Below, in pieces: positions 1 through 11,033 of a stretch of DNA of 64,000 nucleotides. The notes below the pieces were generated by a model that did no database searches, was not told the DNA's origin, and worked only from the letters and a program-made list of their open reading frames with translations. Source of the stretch: Blasia pusilla (taxonomy: Eukaryota > Marchantiophyta > Marchantiopsida > Blasiales); contig CM114274.1 in assembly GCA_050084515.1 (NCBI GenBank), positions 21,390,001-21,454,000 of the forward strand, written 5' to 3'. The number at the start of each line of letters is the position of its first letter. Position 1 is the stretch's first letter. Position numbers and translations under genes: made by a program.

Positions 1-102
1 TCATGAATTCGAAAGGGCGATAGAGGGGACGGAATTCAGCTGGATGCGGAACCTGTATTTCTTCATCGGAGATGGAAACCACAGGTTCATGGCATGGACC
101 CT
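1..102 (+). pseudogene. pmt exon 2 fragment (ParB/sulfiredoxin-like domain)
   Basis: This short piece aligns with the end of pmt exon 2 found complete at 55747-56218. It covers the stretch that ends in the ParB-like signature DGNHRFMAW. It is cut at base 103 by the LTR of retrotransposon G1 and enters from beyond the left edge. The intron 2 palindromes at 4680-5121 have the same orientation and are probably the other side of the same broken gene. It has no coding capacity alone. The assignment rests on close similarity to four other copies in the window. Confidence 0.8.
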
Positions 103-1264
103 TGTAATGTCTAAGTGTTTCTTATTTACAGTCAATTGTAGAGTTCGATCCCCAAGAGGATCATTGTTGGATGAAAAGAGAGTATAAAGTGATGATTATG
201 TTGTAAAAGTGTAATTGATTATGTAATTCAATTGTAGTATTCCAGTATCAGCTTCCGATCCTTCTTAGTACCTATGTTTTCTTCTTCAATTCTCTCGAGT
301 GGAGTTGAAAGGACGCTCAGGCAATTTGTTCTCTCATCATCTCGGAACCTCATAGAGACCTCAAGAATAAAGCTGGCTTCTCCTACTTTCGGAACTCAAT
401 CTGTCAGGGCAGGTTACTCTCTGTCAAACAGATTTCATACAACTTTATATTGATTATTCCATTGATGAGAAAGGTTCACCTGATTCACTCTTCACTCAGC
501 AGACCCAAAAAGAATGTTTAGACATAAGCATCGCACATCAGAATGAATGAATGAATGCTTTACTACTCCATCAAGAATTGGAAGACTTCAAAGTATCTAC
601 AAGCTCGAGAGGGTACATCTCTCTTGCTCGGACCATTCCTACAGCATAAGGACTTCATGAGCGAATGATGATAATAGCTTCTGTCTTATTTCTTAAATAT
701 TCTCGAGAGTAGGATCGTTTCTATGATCCGAAGCGTTCTTGATGAAGGGTGTGTCTTTTCAATATCTGTAACTTCCTAGATCTATGGTTCTCTTAGCTTT
801 TCCTACGATCCCTATGAATCCGCGGTACAAAATTGTCCTAACTACCAATTTGATACAAAGGGTCGCGCCCTTTCCTAGTCTCATTCTGTAAACTATGTGT
901 CGTTTCGAATCTCAATTCGCTGTGCTAAATTTCCGGAGGACGAAGTTCTTCTTTCTTCTTCGTGCTTCACTCTTCGTGCTTCGTTGAAGAACAAGGTACT
1001 TCGTATATAGAGCTTCGTTAGACTTCGTTAAACTTCGTTAAGCTTCGTTGGGCTTCGCGTTGAGCCTTTATACTTCTTTACAGCTTTTGACTCTCCTCTA
1101 AGGCAAATCCTTGATCTTCATCTCTCTGCCTTGACTTTGGAGCTTGGTGATTCACTTATTCTTCTTTAGAATAATAGATAATCATAATCAAAATCATAAT
1201 ATACAAGAGTCTTCGTTGAATAAAATGATACATTCTTCAAGATTACAAAATTGTGGGTATCACA
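103..1264 (-). repeat. 3' LTR of G1
   Basis: On the minus strand it begins TGTGATACCC and ends ACATTACA, the usual TG...CA ends. It aligns end to end with the G2 LTR at 6197-7388. Inside are a (GAAT)n run near 543-556 and a 10-bp degenerate tandem repeat built on CTTCGTTA near 1010-1065. No long ORF is present, as expected for an LTR. Confidence 0.88.
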
Positions 1265-1277
1265 TACCCCCTCCCTC
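1265..1277 (-). other. Polypurine tract of G1
   Basis: On the minus strand this reads GAGGGAGGGGGTA and touches the start of the 3' LTR. This is the expected site and composition for the plus-strand primer of reverse transcription. The same tract lies at the same place in G2. Confidence 0.85.
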
Positions 1278-1303
1278 AAATGTGAACTGCCCCGGCAAAC
1301 ACT

Positions 1304-3330
1304 TCATAATGTATCTGCTATCTCCATAAACGTGTCATCTAAACTATCAAATTCAGGGTTAGGCACCAAACGGCCATGAATCGTAGAAGGTTTGTTGATA
1401 ATGTTAGGGGTATGATTGCGCATTCTTTCTCGCGACTTGTTAACAACTAAGTGACTTCCGAGGACTTCATTCTGGACTAAGACATCACATGGAGTGAATG
1501 CTGGTAATTCTTCAAGAGTAATGGAAAGAGTGGGTACTACTTCTGGAAGAGATTTAGTATGATTGTCGAATTGGCGCTTCCAATGTTTGTTGATGTAGTC
1601 GATTTCCTCGTTCATCTGCTCTTCGAAGTTCTTGGTTGCTTCGTCGACCAGTTCTTTGACATTGTCCGGGTCCATCTGAGCTTCGTTGAGCAGCTTTTGC
1701 TCCGCCTCCAAGACTGCGATCCTCCCGGTAGCCTCCGTCCACTGTGCCAGTAAGTCTTTGTTCGCTTCTTGATGTTCTTGAAGCAGCTTCGAAGACTCGG
1801 CATGCTGGATTGATAACTTCTTGAATTTGGTGTGAACCTGTTGTATCTGATGTCGATACTTGTTGATGAGGTGCGAAGCCTCCTTGAGCTACGAAACTAA
1901 CTGATCCGCCCTACATTCGAGGTTAAGCGCCAGACTTTCCCAGACACTGGACCAAGTCGCTCTGAGTTTTGCGAAGCGTGGTCTGCGTTTCTTCGAGTTC
2001 CTGATTCCGTATTTGCAGATTTGTTTACGCTGCCACTCGCCAGACTTTGTGGTCCGACGAAGCTTGGGCTCTCTGATTGAGGTCGTGCAAGCCTTCTAAA
2101 TAATCGTCCACGGACGCCGTATCCTCGAGTTGAAGAATCCGCTGGAGTTGGTTCATGACGGGAACTGCCAATTGCAAGAACCACATCATGTCGTCTGTTG
2201 TCTGCGACATGAGACGAAGCGTAGGTTGATGATCCCTTGCCCGCGGGGTCTCATCGGAATCCTCCTGCATGACAGGCTCTGGGTCCGGGGGTGATTCAAA
2301 ATTGACCCGGCCTCGCTTTGGCCGAGGCATTTCGTTGATAGCTTTGTCTTTCTTCAAAGCCGAAGTGTGCGGATATTGCTGAGGTGCTTCGGAGGGCGGG
2401 GTGACTTCGCGGCTACCCCTGGTACTAGTTGCGCCTTTCCGTGGTAGTCGGACGGGGTCACTTGCGCCCAATCTAACGCCTCCTCTGCGGTCAATTCACT
2501 CGCTTCAATGTAAAGGTGAATCAAGAAAGGAGAGGAAGGACTTCGTGCTTGGATGAAGCACGTCCACCATTCACGCGTCGTGCGTCCACAAAAGCAGCAA
2601 AGTCGACTCACGGGGCTTCGGGTCGAGGTGTTGATTCGATGATGTAGCACATCTTCAAGATCTTGTTTGATAGATAGTAAGAACGGCGGGATAAAACAGT
2701 GGTCATCGGATGTTTGCAAAGCCCGACCAAAGACGGGCGGAGAGAGTGACGAAGCCTTGTAGCCGTTCCTGCCCAGGCGCTCGAGGCGTGACACGGCCGA
2801 AAGTGCTAAAAGATCTTCATATTTGACGAGCAAGTCCGTGTCATATTCGTACTCTGGCGCAGCCGGGAGCAGATAAGTTGCTCTCCAGTCGTCCGCCGTC
2901 CAATGTTGGGGCTGAGCTCGATACCGAAGACCCTTCTTTCAAAATTTGGCGGCTGCAGGCCGGCGGCTTCGCCGGAGTTCTCGATGTTAGAGTCGATTGG
3001 CTTGAAAGAAAGTTGCCAACGATCGCTCCTCCGGCGCCGATCGACTCGTGGATGACTTGACCGTCGGCATCGCCGCGCCTTGAGAATGGGTGTGGCGTCT
3101 TCGCGAGGCATGTTGCTAGGTCGATCTCGATGGACACCGCTTTGGCTCTCGCAACCGTGGTGATCCCGTCCATGAAAATACACGCTTGGGTACGCCAGCC
3201 TCCTCTTATAGTCCGCTCCCCCCCTGTCCGTTCTTGGGCGTGGCGCCGGGGCTGTAACAAGAAAGTGGGCGCTTCGCGGCTTCGCCACGCTTCCCCTTCC
3301 TATCGCACTTTTTGTGCCGCTTTCGCGAAG
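1304..3330 (-). pseudogene. Accessory ORF of G1 in env position (frameshifted)
   Basis: Frames at 3330-2840, 2833-2354, 2471-2025 and 1711-1304 together match the better-preserved accessory ORF of G2 (9344-7428). The N-terminal half is an unrecognised domain with aromatic and Leu-rich helices. The C-terminal half is hydrophilic with long Gln/Glu/Lys coiled-coil stretches. There is no signal peptide or obvious membrane segment, so envelope function is not supported. It lies between integrase and polypurine tract. At least three frameshifts disable it. A basic patch PRPKRGR could be a nuclear localisation signal (inference). Confidence 0.65.
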
Positions 3331-3401
3331 CATGGGCTGGGTATCTGAAGGCTGTGATTGCCGCTACTTAGCGAAGCACGGTCTATCTTGAACACGTAGC
3401 C

Positions 3402-3490
3402 GTGACTTTGCAAAGCTCTGTACATCTTCTATGCTTCGTGACTTTGCGAAGCTCTGTACATCTTTTGTGCTTTGTGACTTCGCGAAGCAC
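3402..3490. repeat. 36-bp tandem repeat, about 2.3 units
   Basis: A unit starting GTGACTTTGC and ending with a run like ATGCTTC starts at 3402, 3438 and 3474. It lies between the accessory ORF and the integrase C-terminus of G1. The edges contain GCTTCGCGAAGC-type palindromes that recur elsewhere in G1 and G2. Confidence 0.7.
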
Positions 3491-3520
3491 GGGGCGTTCG
3501 CCTACCCCCTTCCTCATGTT

Positions 3521-4636
3521 TCAGTTATCCTCAAGTTCGGGCTCATAATACCGGCGCACATGCATTCCATTGACTCGCGTGGGCAGGGATTCTCCCTGTA
3601 AGGTTTCTAATTGGAGGGATCCATTATCATAGATGGCCAATACCCGATAGGATCCCATCCAATTTAATTTTAATTTTCCGGGGAACTTTAGTCGCCGGTT
3701 ATCATACAGTAGCACTAAGTCGCCAACATTGATAGATTGTGGCCGGAGATGTCGATCGTAACGTTTCTTACATTCTTTTTGCACTTGGGCTGTCCGTCGT
3801 AACGCGAGCATGTGTGCTTCTTCCAACTCCACTAGAGTCTCATTCTGTGTTCGATAACTCGTCGCAGACTTCCGTTCTTGTGCCCTCCAATACCCGATAA
3901 GTGGGCAACGCCCATTGAATAGGTGTTAAGGGATGTACGCCATAAGTCGAAGAAGAACGGGGGTGTAGTTTGTCGTCACCTTCTCACCTGTTCGGATACG
4001 CCCATAATCTTTGGGGCAATTTTTGTGTCCCAATCATAGGAATAGGTTACCGTTAATCGATTCAATATTCGGCAAATGAGGCCGTTCGATTTTTCCGTCA
4101 ACCCGTTGGCTTTTGGGTTGTAGGGAGTGGTTTTCCGATGCTTAATGAGAAAGTGGGAAGTGAGAGACTCAATAGTATGGTTCAGGAAGTGCGTCCCCCG
4201 GTCACTGACTAGTTCCAACGGACAGCCATAACGCGTGATAATCATCTCGTATAAAAACTTAGCCACTATTTCACTGTCATCTTTCCGCGTGGCTACTGCT
4301 TCAACCATCTTAGTACAATAGTCCGTGGCGATAAGAATATACTTCCGCCGGGTTTGGCGAGTGGCCGGGGAGATAGGGCCTACAAAGTCAATGCCCCATT
4401 TTTCAAAAGGAGCTAGGGGCATGATGGGGACCAAAGGCCACCGCGTAGTCGCCGTGGGTCAACCTGCCCTTTGGCAGGCATCACAACTCAGAATAAAATT
4501 ACCTACGTCTTTGTACATAGTCGGCCACCAATATCGTGCGGCCAAAATTTTCTTAACGGTATTTTTTACCGCATAGTGTCCACCGGAATCAGCCATATGC
4601 AGAGCTCTGATGACCTGGGGAACCTCTTCATTCGGA
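3521..4636 (-). pseudogene. G1 integrase: HHCC finger, core and GPY/F-like end (broken)
   Basis: Reads 4636 to 3521 on the minus strand. The HHCC zinc finger (HMADSGGHY, then CDACQ) is at about 4609-4460. The core follows at 4434-3976 with GIDFVGP (first Asp), SDRGTHF (second Asp) and NGLTEKSNG (catalytic Glu region). The C-terminal module at 3832-3521 contains LNWMGSY, a GPY/F-like motif, and ends at a stop. Frames are interrupted between core and C-terminus near 3850-3975. This enzyme joins retroelement cDNA to host DNA. It is closely similar to G2 integrase. Confidence 0.85.
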
Positions 4637-4639
4637 AGT

Positions 4640-4942
4640 GCAATTTGACCACAAAAATGTAGCTCCGCTACTTCCGAATGCAAAAGCAACTCGTCGGAGT
4701 CGACGAGTTGCTCGACTGATCACTCGTTTAGGATGTTTTGGCCGAAAGCAACTCGTCGGAGTCCGACGAGTGGCTCGACTTACCGCTATTTTTGGATGTT
4801 TTTTGAAGAAAGCAACTCGTCGGAGTCCGACGGGTTGCTAGACTCGAAGCTGTTTTTTGATATTTCTGGCTGAAAGCAACTCGTCGGATTCCGACACGTT
4901 GTATTCGGAAGTAGCGGAGCTACATTTTTGTGGTCAAATTGC
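4640..4942. repeat. Perfect 40-bp inverted repeat enclosing a palindrome array
   Basis: Bases 4640-4679 are the exact reverse complement of 4903-4942. The loop contains about four palindromes of the CAACTCGTCGGA family. The right arm is ordinary pmt intron 2 sequence (compare 26090-26130). The left arm abuts the broken end of G1, so it is an inverted duplication created at a breakpoint. Confidence 0.85.
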
Positions 4943-5121
4943 ACCTTAATTGAAATTGCGCAGCTTGTCGGACTCTGACGGGTTGATATGTCCCACTTTT
5001 TTCGCGGAAACCACTATCTTAATACGGATAATCTGACAACCCGTCGGAGTCCGACGGGTTGAAACCAGGAAATCACAACTCTGAATGCAATCTGTCGGAC
5101 TCTGATGGGTTGCAAAATTTA
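4680..5121 (+). repeat. pmt intron 2 remnant with palindrome array
   Basis: This matches the 3' part of pmt intron 2 of other plus-strand copies (26040-26290, 56560-56860), with the same palindromes and spacer text. It probably belongs to the gene whose exon 2 lies at 1-102. It ends abruptly at 5121 where the left tip of PM-MULE A begins. It carries no coding sequence. Confidence 0.75.
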
Positions 5122-6196
5122 GGGGGCTGGTATTCTGGCAGGAGAGAGTAAGAGAGGTGAGGAAGAGAGGAGAGTCTCTCTTTAAAAAAAAAGGGCCAAA
5201 TCCGCCTCCTCTCTTCAAAATTTTTTGACATATTTGAAATTTTTGTTTGCTTTCAAATTCATGAAATCTTTAGAAGAGAGTAGGTAGTGGTCCACATTCG
5301 GGCCTAAAGAAACCTCCTTTTCCAGGGGGCGAAAAAAAGTAGACATCATAAGACCACTACAAACATTTTTCCATCACTCTCCATGTGAGCCTAAGTTTCT
5401 TAACATTGTCTGTCTTGGTCTACAATAAGCAGTGCCCATGGGCAATTTTTTTGGAGGACCACCCAGATCCGCATCGGTACGATGCCAACCTCTCTTTCTG
5501 CAGGGATTGTTGCCTGCATCATGGCCTCCCTTGAATTGCCTCATAACCAACTTTCTGTTGGTTATGAATGGTGTCTACTCAAGACCAACTTTGTGAAATG
5601 TGAACACATGAGACGATAATTGAACCAAAAGATTGTTAGTTGTCTGGAGTAAAGAGGAACTGATGTCCCTTCATTCAGATCCTAAATCTGAGAAACCGAG
5701 AAGCTGCACCCCTCCCAACCCGTCGGAATTTTACAAGTTGCAACTCTTGCAACCCATCGGAATCAGATGGCTTGCACCCCTTCCAAGCAAGCTCACCATA
5801 AGAAAGGAAAGATTTTGAGAAGTGATTCCCTTCCATCCTGCATCCATGAAAATCCAACAGGTTGGGAATCCGAAATGGCAATCCGACAGGTAGTAGGAAT
5901 CCTGCACATCTTACACAAGAAAAGAAGCCTACAACTGGTTTGTCGAATCTAGGGGAATGAGCCAAAAGTGAAGAAGCCGGCCACAATGCCTTAGAAGTTG
6001 GTCTCACAAGGAAAGAGTCCGAACACTCAAGCTGCCAATCTGTCGGAATCTTACAGCTTGCCTCGAAATGGTTAAAAAGTTGCAGTGGTCAAAAAGTGAA
6101 AAGTTGCAACCCATCGGAATCATACGGGTTGCAAAATTATAATTCTGAGTAGCTAGAAGAACACAATCCACAAGTCCAAAAAAAATATTCAGCAAA
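5122..6196 (-). pseudogene. 3' terminal segment of PM-MULE A, distal to G2
   Basis: Continues the pmt 3' segment interrupted by G2. Read 6196 to 5122 it holds a palindrome pair (6030-6140), a repeat of the block containing DSYYL-like coding text (frame 6007-5675), a conserved unassigned coding stretch (KVGLEQTPFITNRKLV in copy B at 28025-28270), and the purine-rich terminal repeat at 5122-5220. Stops interrupt all frames. I recognise no domain. It could be a terminal pmt exon, a separate small gene or transduced host sequence. Confidence 0.55.
6192..6196. repeat. Target site duplication GCAAA of G2 (left)
   Basis: GCAAA directly precedes the first TG of the G2 LTR. The identical GCAAA at 11933-11937 follows the last CA. 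Uninterrupted copies (28670, 41910) carry one GCAAA here, so the insertion site is exact. Confidence 0.93.
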
Positions 6197-7388
6197 TGTA
6201 ATGTACAAGTGTTTCTAATTTACAATCATTTGTAGAGTTCGATCCCCAAGAGGATCATTGTTGGATGAAATGAGAGGATAAAGTGATTATTATGTTGTAA
6301 AAGTAGTGTGGTTGATTATTTAATTCAAATGTAATATTCCAGTAACGTCTTTCGATCTTTCTTAGTACCCATGTTTTCTTCTTCAATTCTCTCAAGTGGA
6401 ATTTAAAGCACGTTCAGGCAAATTGTTCTCTCGACATCTAGGAACCTCACAGAGATCTCAACAATAAAGGTGGCTTCTCCTACTTTCGGAACTCAATCCA
6501 TCTTGGCAAGTTACTCTCTGTCAAACAGATTCCATACAACTCCATGTTGATTATTCCATTGATGAGAAAGGTTTGTCTGATTTCACTCTTCATGCTGTGG
6601 ACCCAAAAAGACTATCCAAACACAAGCATCGCACATCAGAATGAATGAATGAGTGGTTTATTATTCCATCAAGAATGGGAAGACTTCAAAGTGTATACAA
6701 GCTCGAGAGGGTACTACTCTCTTGCTCGGACCATTCCTACAACATAAGGACTTCATGAGCGAATGATAATTATAGCTTCTGTCCTGTTTCTTAAATATTC
6801 TCAAGAGTAGGAGCGTTTCCAAGATCCGAAGCGTTCTTGATGAAGTTGGTGTTTCTGCAATATTTGTAACTCCCTAGATCTATGGTGTGTGTTCCTTTTC
6901 CGATGATCCCTAGGAATCCGGAGAACAAAATTGTCCTAATTGTCTATCTGATACAAAGGATTGCGCTTCTTCCTAGGCTAACTGTTTTAACTATGTGTCG
7001 GTTCGAATCACAATCATATTGAGCTTCGTTGCGCTGAATTTCCTGAGGATGAAGCTCTTCATTCTTCATTCTCTTCGTGCTTCGCTCTTCGTGCTTCGCT
7101 AAGAGCAAAATACTTCGTGTACAGAGCTTCATTGAGCTTCGTTAAGCTTTGTTAAGCTTCGTTAAGCTTTGTGTTGGTCTTTTAGACTTCATTACTGCAC
7201 TTGCTTCTCCTCTAAGGCAAATCCTTGATCTTTCATCTCTCTGCCTTGTCCTAGGAGCTTCGTGATTCACTTGAATCTTACTCTTTCTTCGCCATGATAG
7301 TATATAATAATCAAAACCATAATATACAAGAGTCTTTGTTCAATAAAAAGATAAATTTCTTCCGAAGTACAAAATTGTGGGTATCATA
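6197..7388 (-). repeat. 3' LTR of G2
   Basis: 1192 bp. On the minus strand it starts TATGATACCC (the 5' LTR remnant has TGTGATACCC) and ends ACATTACA. The last 99 bp differ from the 5' LTR remnant at only two sites, both transitions, which suggests a recent insertion. A degenerate CTTCGTTA tandem repeat lies near 7090-7175. Confidence 0.92.
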
Positions 7389-7401
7389 TACCCCCTCCCT
7401 C
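7389..7401 (-). other. Polypurine tract of G2
   Basis: GAGGGAGGGGGTA on the minus strand, touching the 3' LTR and identical to the tract of G1. Confidence 0.88.
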
Positions 7402-7427
7402 AAATGTGAGCCGCCCCGGCGAACACT

Positions 7428-9344
7428 TCATGTCTCTCCTATCTCCATAAAAGTGTCATCTAAACTATCAAATTCAGGGGTAGGCACAAAACGATCGTGA
7501 ATCGTAGAAGGTTTGTTGATAATGTTAGGGGTATGATTGCGCATTCTTTCTCGCGACTTGGTAACAACTAAGTTACTCCCTAGGACTTCGTTCTGGACTA
7601 AGACATTAGATGGAGTAAATAATGGTAACTCTTCAAGAGTAAGTGAAAGAGTGGGTACAATTTCTGGAAGAGACTTGGTATGATTGTCGAATTGGCGCTT
7701 CCAATGTTTGTTGATATAGTCGATTTCCTCGCTCATCTGTTCTTCAAAATTCTTGCTTGCTTCGTCAACTAGCTCCTTGACATCTTGCGGGTCCATTTGG
7801 GCTTCGTTGAGTAGCTTCTGCTCTGCTTCCAATACTGCAATCCTACCTATAGCCTCCGACCACTGCGCCAGTAAGTCTTTGTTCGTTTCTTGATGTTCTT
7901 GAAGCAACTTCGAAGACTCAGCATGCTGGATGGCCAACTTCTTGAATTCAGTGTGAACACGCCGTATTTGATGCCGATACTTGTCAATGAGGTGCAAAGC
8001 TTCCTTGATCTGTGAAGCTAACTGATCCGCCCCACATTCGAGGTTAATCGCCAAACTCTCCCATTGGCGTGCGTTCTGTGCTTCGTACTGACACTGGACC
8101 AAGTCGCTTTGAGCTTTGCGAAGCGTGGTCTTCGTGTCTTCAAGTTCCTGATCCCGTAAGTGAAGATTTGTTTCTGCTACTCGACGTTGTGCTTCGTTGT
8201 CTGACGAAGCTTGTGCCCTACAGTTGAGGTCGTCCAGGGCTTGTAAATAATCGTCCACGGACGCTGTATCCTCTAGGTGAAGAACATGTTGGAGTTGGTT
8301 CATGATTGGAACTGCTAATTGCAAGAACCATATCATATCGTTTGCCGTGTGCGACATGAGACGAAGTGCAGGTTGGTGATCACTTGCCCGCGGTGTCTCG
8401 TCGGAATCCTCCTGATTGACGGGTTCTGGGGCCGAGGGTGTTTCAAAATTGACTCGGCCACGCTTTGGCCGTGGCATTTCGTTGGTGTCTTCATCTTTCT
8501 TTAAAGCCAAAGTATGAGGATGTTGCTGAGGTGCTTCGGAGGGTGGTGTGACTTCGCTACTGCCCATGGTACCAGTTCCTCATTTCCGTGGTAGTCGGAC
8601 GAGGGTAACTTGCGACCAATCTAGCACCTCATCTGCTGTCAATTCCTGCTTGTGAATATAAAGATAGATCAAGAAAGGGGATAGGAAGGACTTCGTGCTT
8701 GGATGAAGCACTTCCACCATTGCTCGTACGTGCCCGTCCACAAAAGAAGCGAAGTCGACTCCTGGGGCTTCGTGTTCCAAGTGCTGATTCCAGATGATGT
8801 AGCACATCTTCACGAGCTTGTTCGTCAGATAGTAAGAACGAGCGGGATAAAACAGAGTCACCAAATGTTTGCAAAACTGACCAAAGACGGGCGGGAAGAG
8901 TGACGTAGCCTTGTACCCATTCCTGCCCAGACGCTCAGATGTGACACAGCCGAGTGCTAAGAGATCTTCATGATTTACTAGCAACTCCGTGTCATACTCG
9001 TACTCAGGCGCAGCCGGGAGCAGATAAGTTGCTCTCCAGTCATCCACCGTCCATTGTTGGGGTTGAGCTCAATAGCGAAGACCCTTCTTTCAAAACTTGG
9101 CTACGGCAGACGAAGAGCGAAGCCCGCCAAGCAATTCTCCGGATGTCAAGGTCCAGTTGGCTTGAAAGAAAGTTCCCAACGATTGCTCCTCCAGCGCTTC
9201 GACCACCTCCGGTGACAGCTTGACCATCGGCATTGCCGCGCTTCGCAGAATGGGCGTGGAGTCTTCGCGAGGCATGTTGCTAGGTTGATCTCGATGGACA
9301 CCCCGCTTTGGTTTGCTACGCAACTTTGTGGTGATCCTGTCCAT
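7428..9344 (-). pseudogene. Accessory coiled-coil ORF of G2 in env position
   Basis: Three consecutive frames (9344-9090, 9047-8580, 8567-7428) read as one ancestral protein of about 630 residues broken by two frameshifts or stops. Part one has a conserved helical region (LSPEVVEALEEQ). Part two is a Leu/aromatic-rich domain of about 155 residues (FPPVFGQFCKHL, FLSPFLIYLYI) that I cannot name. Part three, 379 residues from an ATG at 8567, is hydrophilic with long heptad-like coiled coils and a PRPKRGR basic patch. No transmembrane segment is seen. The position is that of env or accessory ORFs in large plant gypsy elements. G1 carries the same ORF, so it belongs to this family. Confidence 0.75.
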
Positions 9345-9569
9345 GAAAATACCCGCTTGGTTACGACGGAACGCTCTTATAGTCTGCTCCCCCTGTCCGT
9401 TCTTGGTCGTGGCGCCGGCGCTGTAACAAGAAGGTTGGCACTTCGCGTCTTTGCCACGCTCCCCCCACTTCGTTCGCTTTGCCGCTTCGCGGAGCTCCGG
9501 GATGTCTTGAACTTCGCTGCTTCGCGAAGCACAGAGCGTTCACCTACCCCCTTCCTCTTGTTTCAGTCT

Positions 9570-9985
9570 GCCTAAGGTTCGGGCTCATAATAACGGCGCA
9601 CATGCATGCCATTGACTCGAGTGGGCAGGGATTCTCCCTGTAAGGTTTTTTACTGTAGGGATCCATTATCATAGATGGCCAAGACCCGGTAGGGTCCCAT
9701 CCAATTTAATTTTAATTTTCCGGGGAACTTTGGTCGCCGGTTATCATACAATAGCACTAAGTCTCCAACATTGATAGATTGTGGCCGGAAATGTCGATCG
9801 TATCATTTTTTACGTTCTTTTTGCACCTGGGCTGTCTGGCGTAACGCGAGCATGCATGCCTCTTCCAACGCAACCAAGGTCTCATTCATGTGTTCGAGAA
9901 CTTCGCCCACAGCCTCCGTTCTTGTTCCCTCCAATACCCGATAAGTGGGCAAACCCATTGAATAGGTGTTAAGGGATGCACGCCA
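9570..9985 (-). pseudogene. G2 integrase C-terminal GPY/F-like remnant
   Basis: Nucleotide alignment with G1 3521-3900 is clear, including the region encoding the GPY/F-like motif and the final RRYYEPE-like end. Small indels close the frame. Normally this module contacts LTR ends and chromatin. Between 9985 and 10045 the link to the core is also broken. Confidence 0.7.
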
Positions 9986-10044
9986 TAAGTCAAGAAGAAC
10001 GGGGTGTATTTTGTAGTAACCTTCTCAGCTGTTTAGTATGCCCA

Positions 10045-11007
10045 TTATGCCGCGGAAATTTTTGTGTCCCAATCATAGGAATATGTTACCGTTAATCGAT
10101 TCAATATTCGGCAAATGAGGCCGTTAGATTTTTCCGTCAACCCGTTGGCTTTAGGGTTGTAGGGAGTGGTTTTCTGATGCTTAATGAGAAAGTGGGAAAT
10201 GAGAGACTCAATAGTCTGGTTCAGGAAGTGCGTGCCACGGTCACTCACTAATTCCAATGGACAGCCATAACGCGTGATAATCATCTCGTATAAAAACTTA
10301 GCCACTGCTTCACTGTCATCTTTTCGCGTGGCTACTGCTTCAACCATCTTAGTACAATAGTCAGTGGCGATAAGAATATACTTCCGCTGGGTTTGGCGAG
10401 TGGCCGGGGAGATAGGGCCCACGAAGTCAATGCCCCATTTTTCAAAAGGAGCTAGGGGCATGATGGGGACCAAAGGCCACCGCGTAGTTGCCGTGGGTTG
10501 ACCTGCTCTTTGACAGGCATCAAAACTCCGGATAAACTTACCTACGTCTTTGTACATAGTTTACCACCAATAACGTGCGGCCAAAATTTTCTTAACGGTA
10601 TTTTTTACCGCATAGTGTCCACCAGAATCAGCCATATGCAGGGCTCTCATGACCTCGGGGACTTCTTCTGCTTCCAAGCATCGTCGATACTCTTCATCAG
10701 CACCTAATTTGAATAGGACCCCTTGACAGATCTCATATGGTCCTATCTGATGTAAGAAAACTGCGCGTTCTTCCGCTGTCATCGGGGCAGGAAGTCGCAG
10801 AGTCATTAGAAAAAGCAGAATATCCTCATAAAAAGACTGCCTCAACCGATCCTCTGTTATATGGAACAGGTCTTCATCGGGAAAGATATCATCGACGGAT
10901 TGGGTGAGGTCCGCGTTTGTCATCCTCAACCGGGAAAGAAAATTTGCATTGGTATGCACCTTGCCAGCACAGGTCACAACATCGAATGTGAATTCTTGTA
11001 GCAACAA
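10045..11007 (-). pseudogene. G2 RNase H/integrase linker, zinc finger and integrase core
   Basis: Two nearly contiguous frames: 11007-10561 (linker plus the first half of the zinc finger, HMADSGGHY) and 10557-10045 (CQRAG end of the finger, then the core). Core residues visible are GIDFVGP, SDRGTHF and NGLTEKSNG, giving Asp, Asp and Glu of the DDE triad. The two frames are separated by one stop near 10558, where the finger reads YWW then a stop. The C-terminal end lost its frame near 10045. The type resembles non-chromodomain (Tat/Athila-like) plant gypsy elements by motif impression only. Confidence 0.87.
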
Positions 11008-11033
11008 GATCCACCGTGCAATGGCCCTGACAG

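Larger units (their letters stand above)
103..4636 (-). mobile_element. Truncated Ty3/gypsy retrotransposon G1
   Basis: A minus-strand element. Along the minus strand from 4636 it reads: integrase zinc finger, integrase core, C-terminal GPY/F-like module, an extra ORF in the env position, polypurine tract, 3' LTR. Everything upstream (5' LTR, gag, protease, RT, RNase H) is missing, and the break at about 4636 joins directly to palindromic intron sequence. It is a sister of G2 at 6197-11932, with the same order and high similarity. It lies in a PM-MULE pmt gene. The left flank is ACCCT (98-102), but no matching duplication can exist because the other end is lost. Confidence 0.88.

Noticed and set aside
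1144-1329. Small plus-strand ORF over the LTR end
   Set aside because: It spans the LTR and polypurine tract of a minus-strand element and is not conserved in G2 at the same length.
103-4636. Five-base target duplication for G1
   Set aside because: The 5' end is truncated, so ACCCT at 98-102 has no partner to compare.
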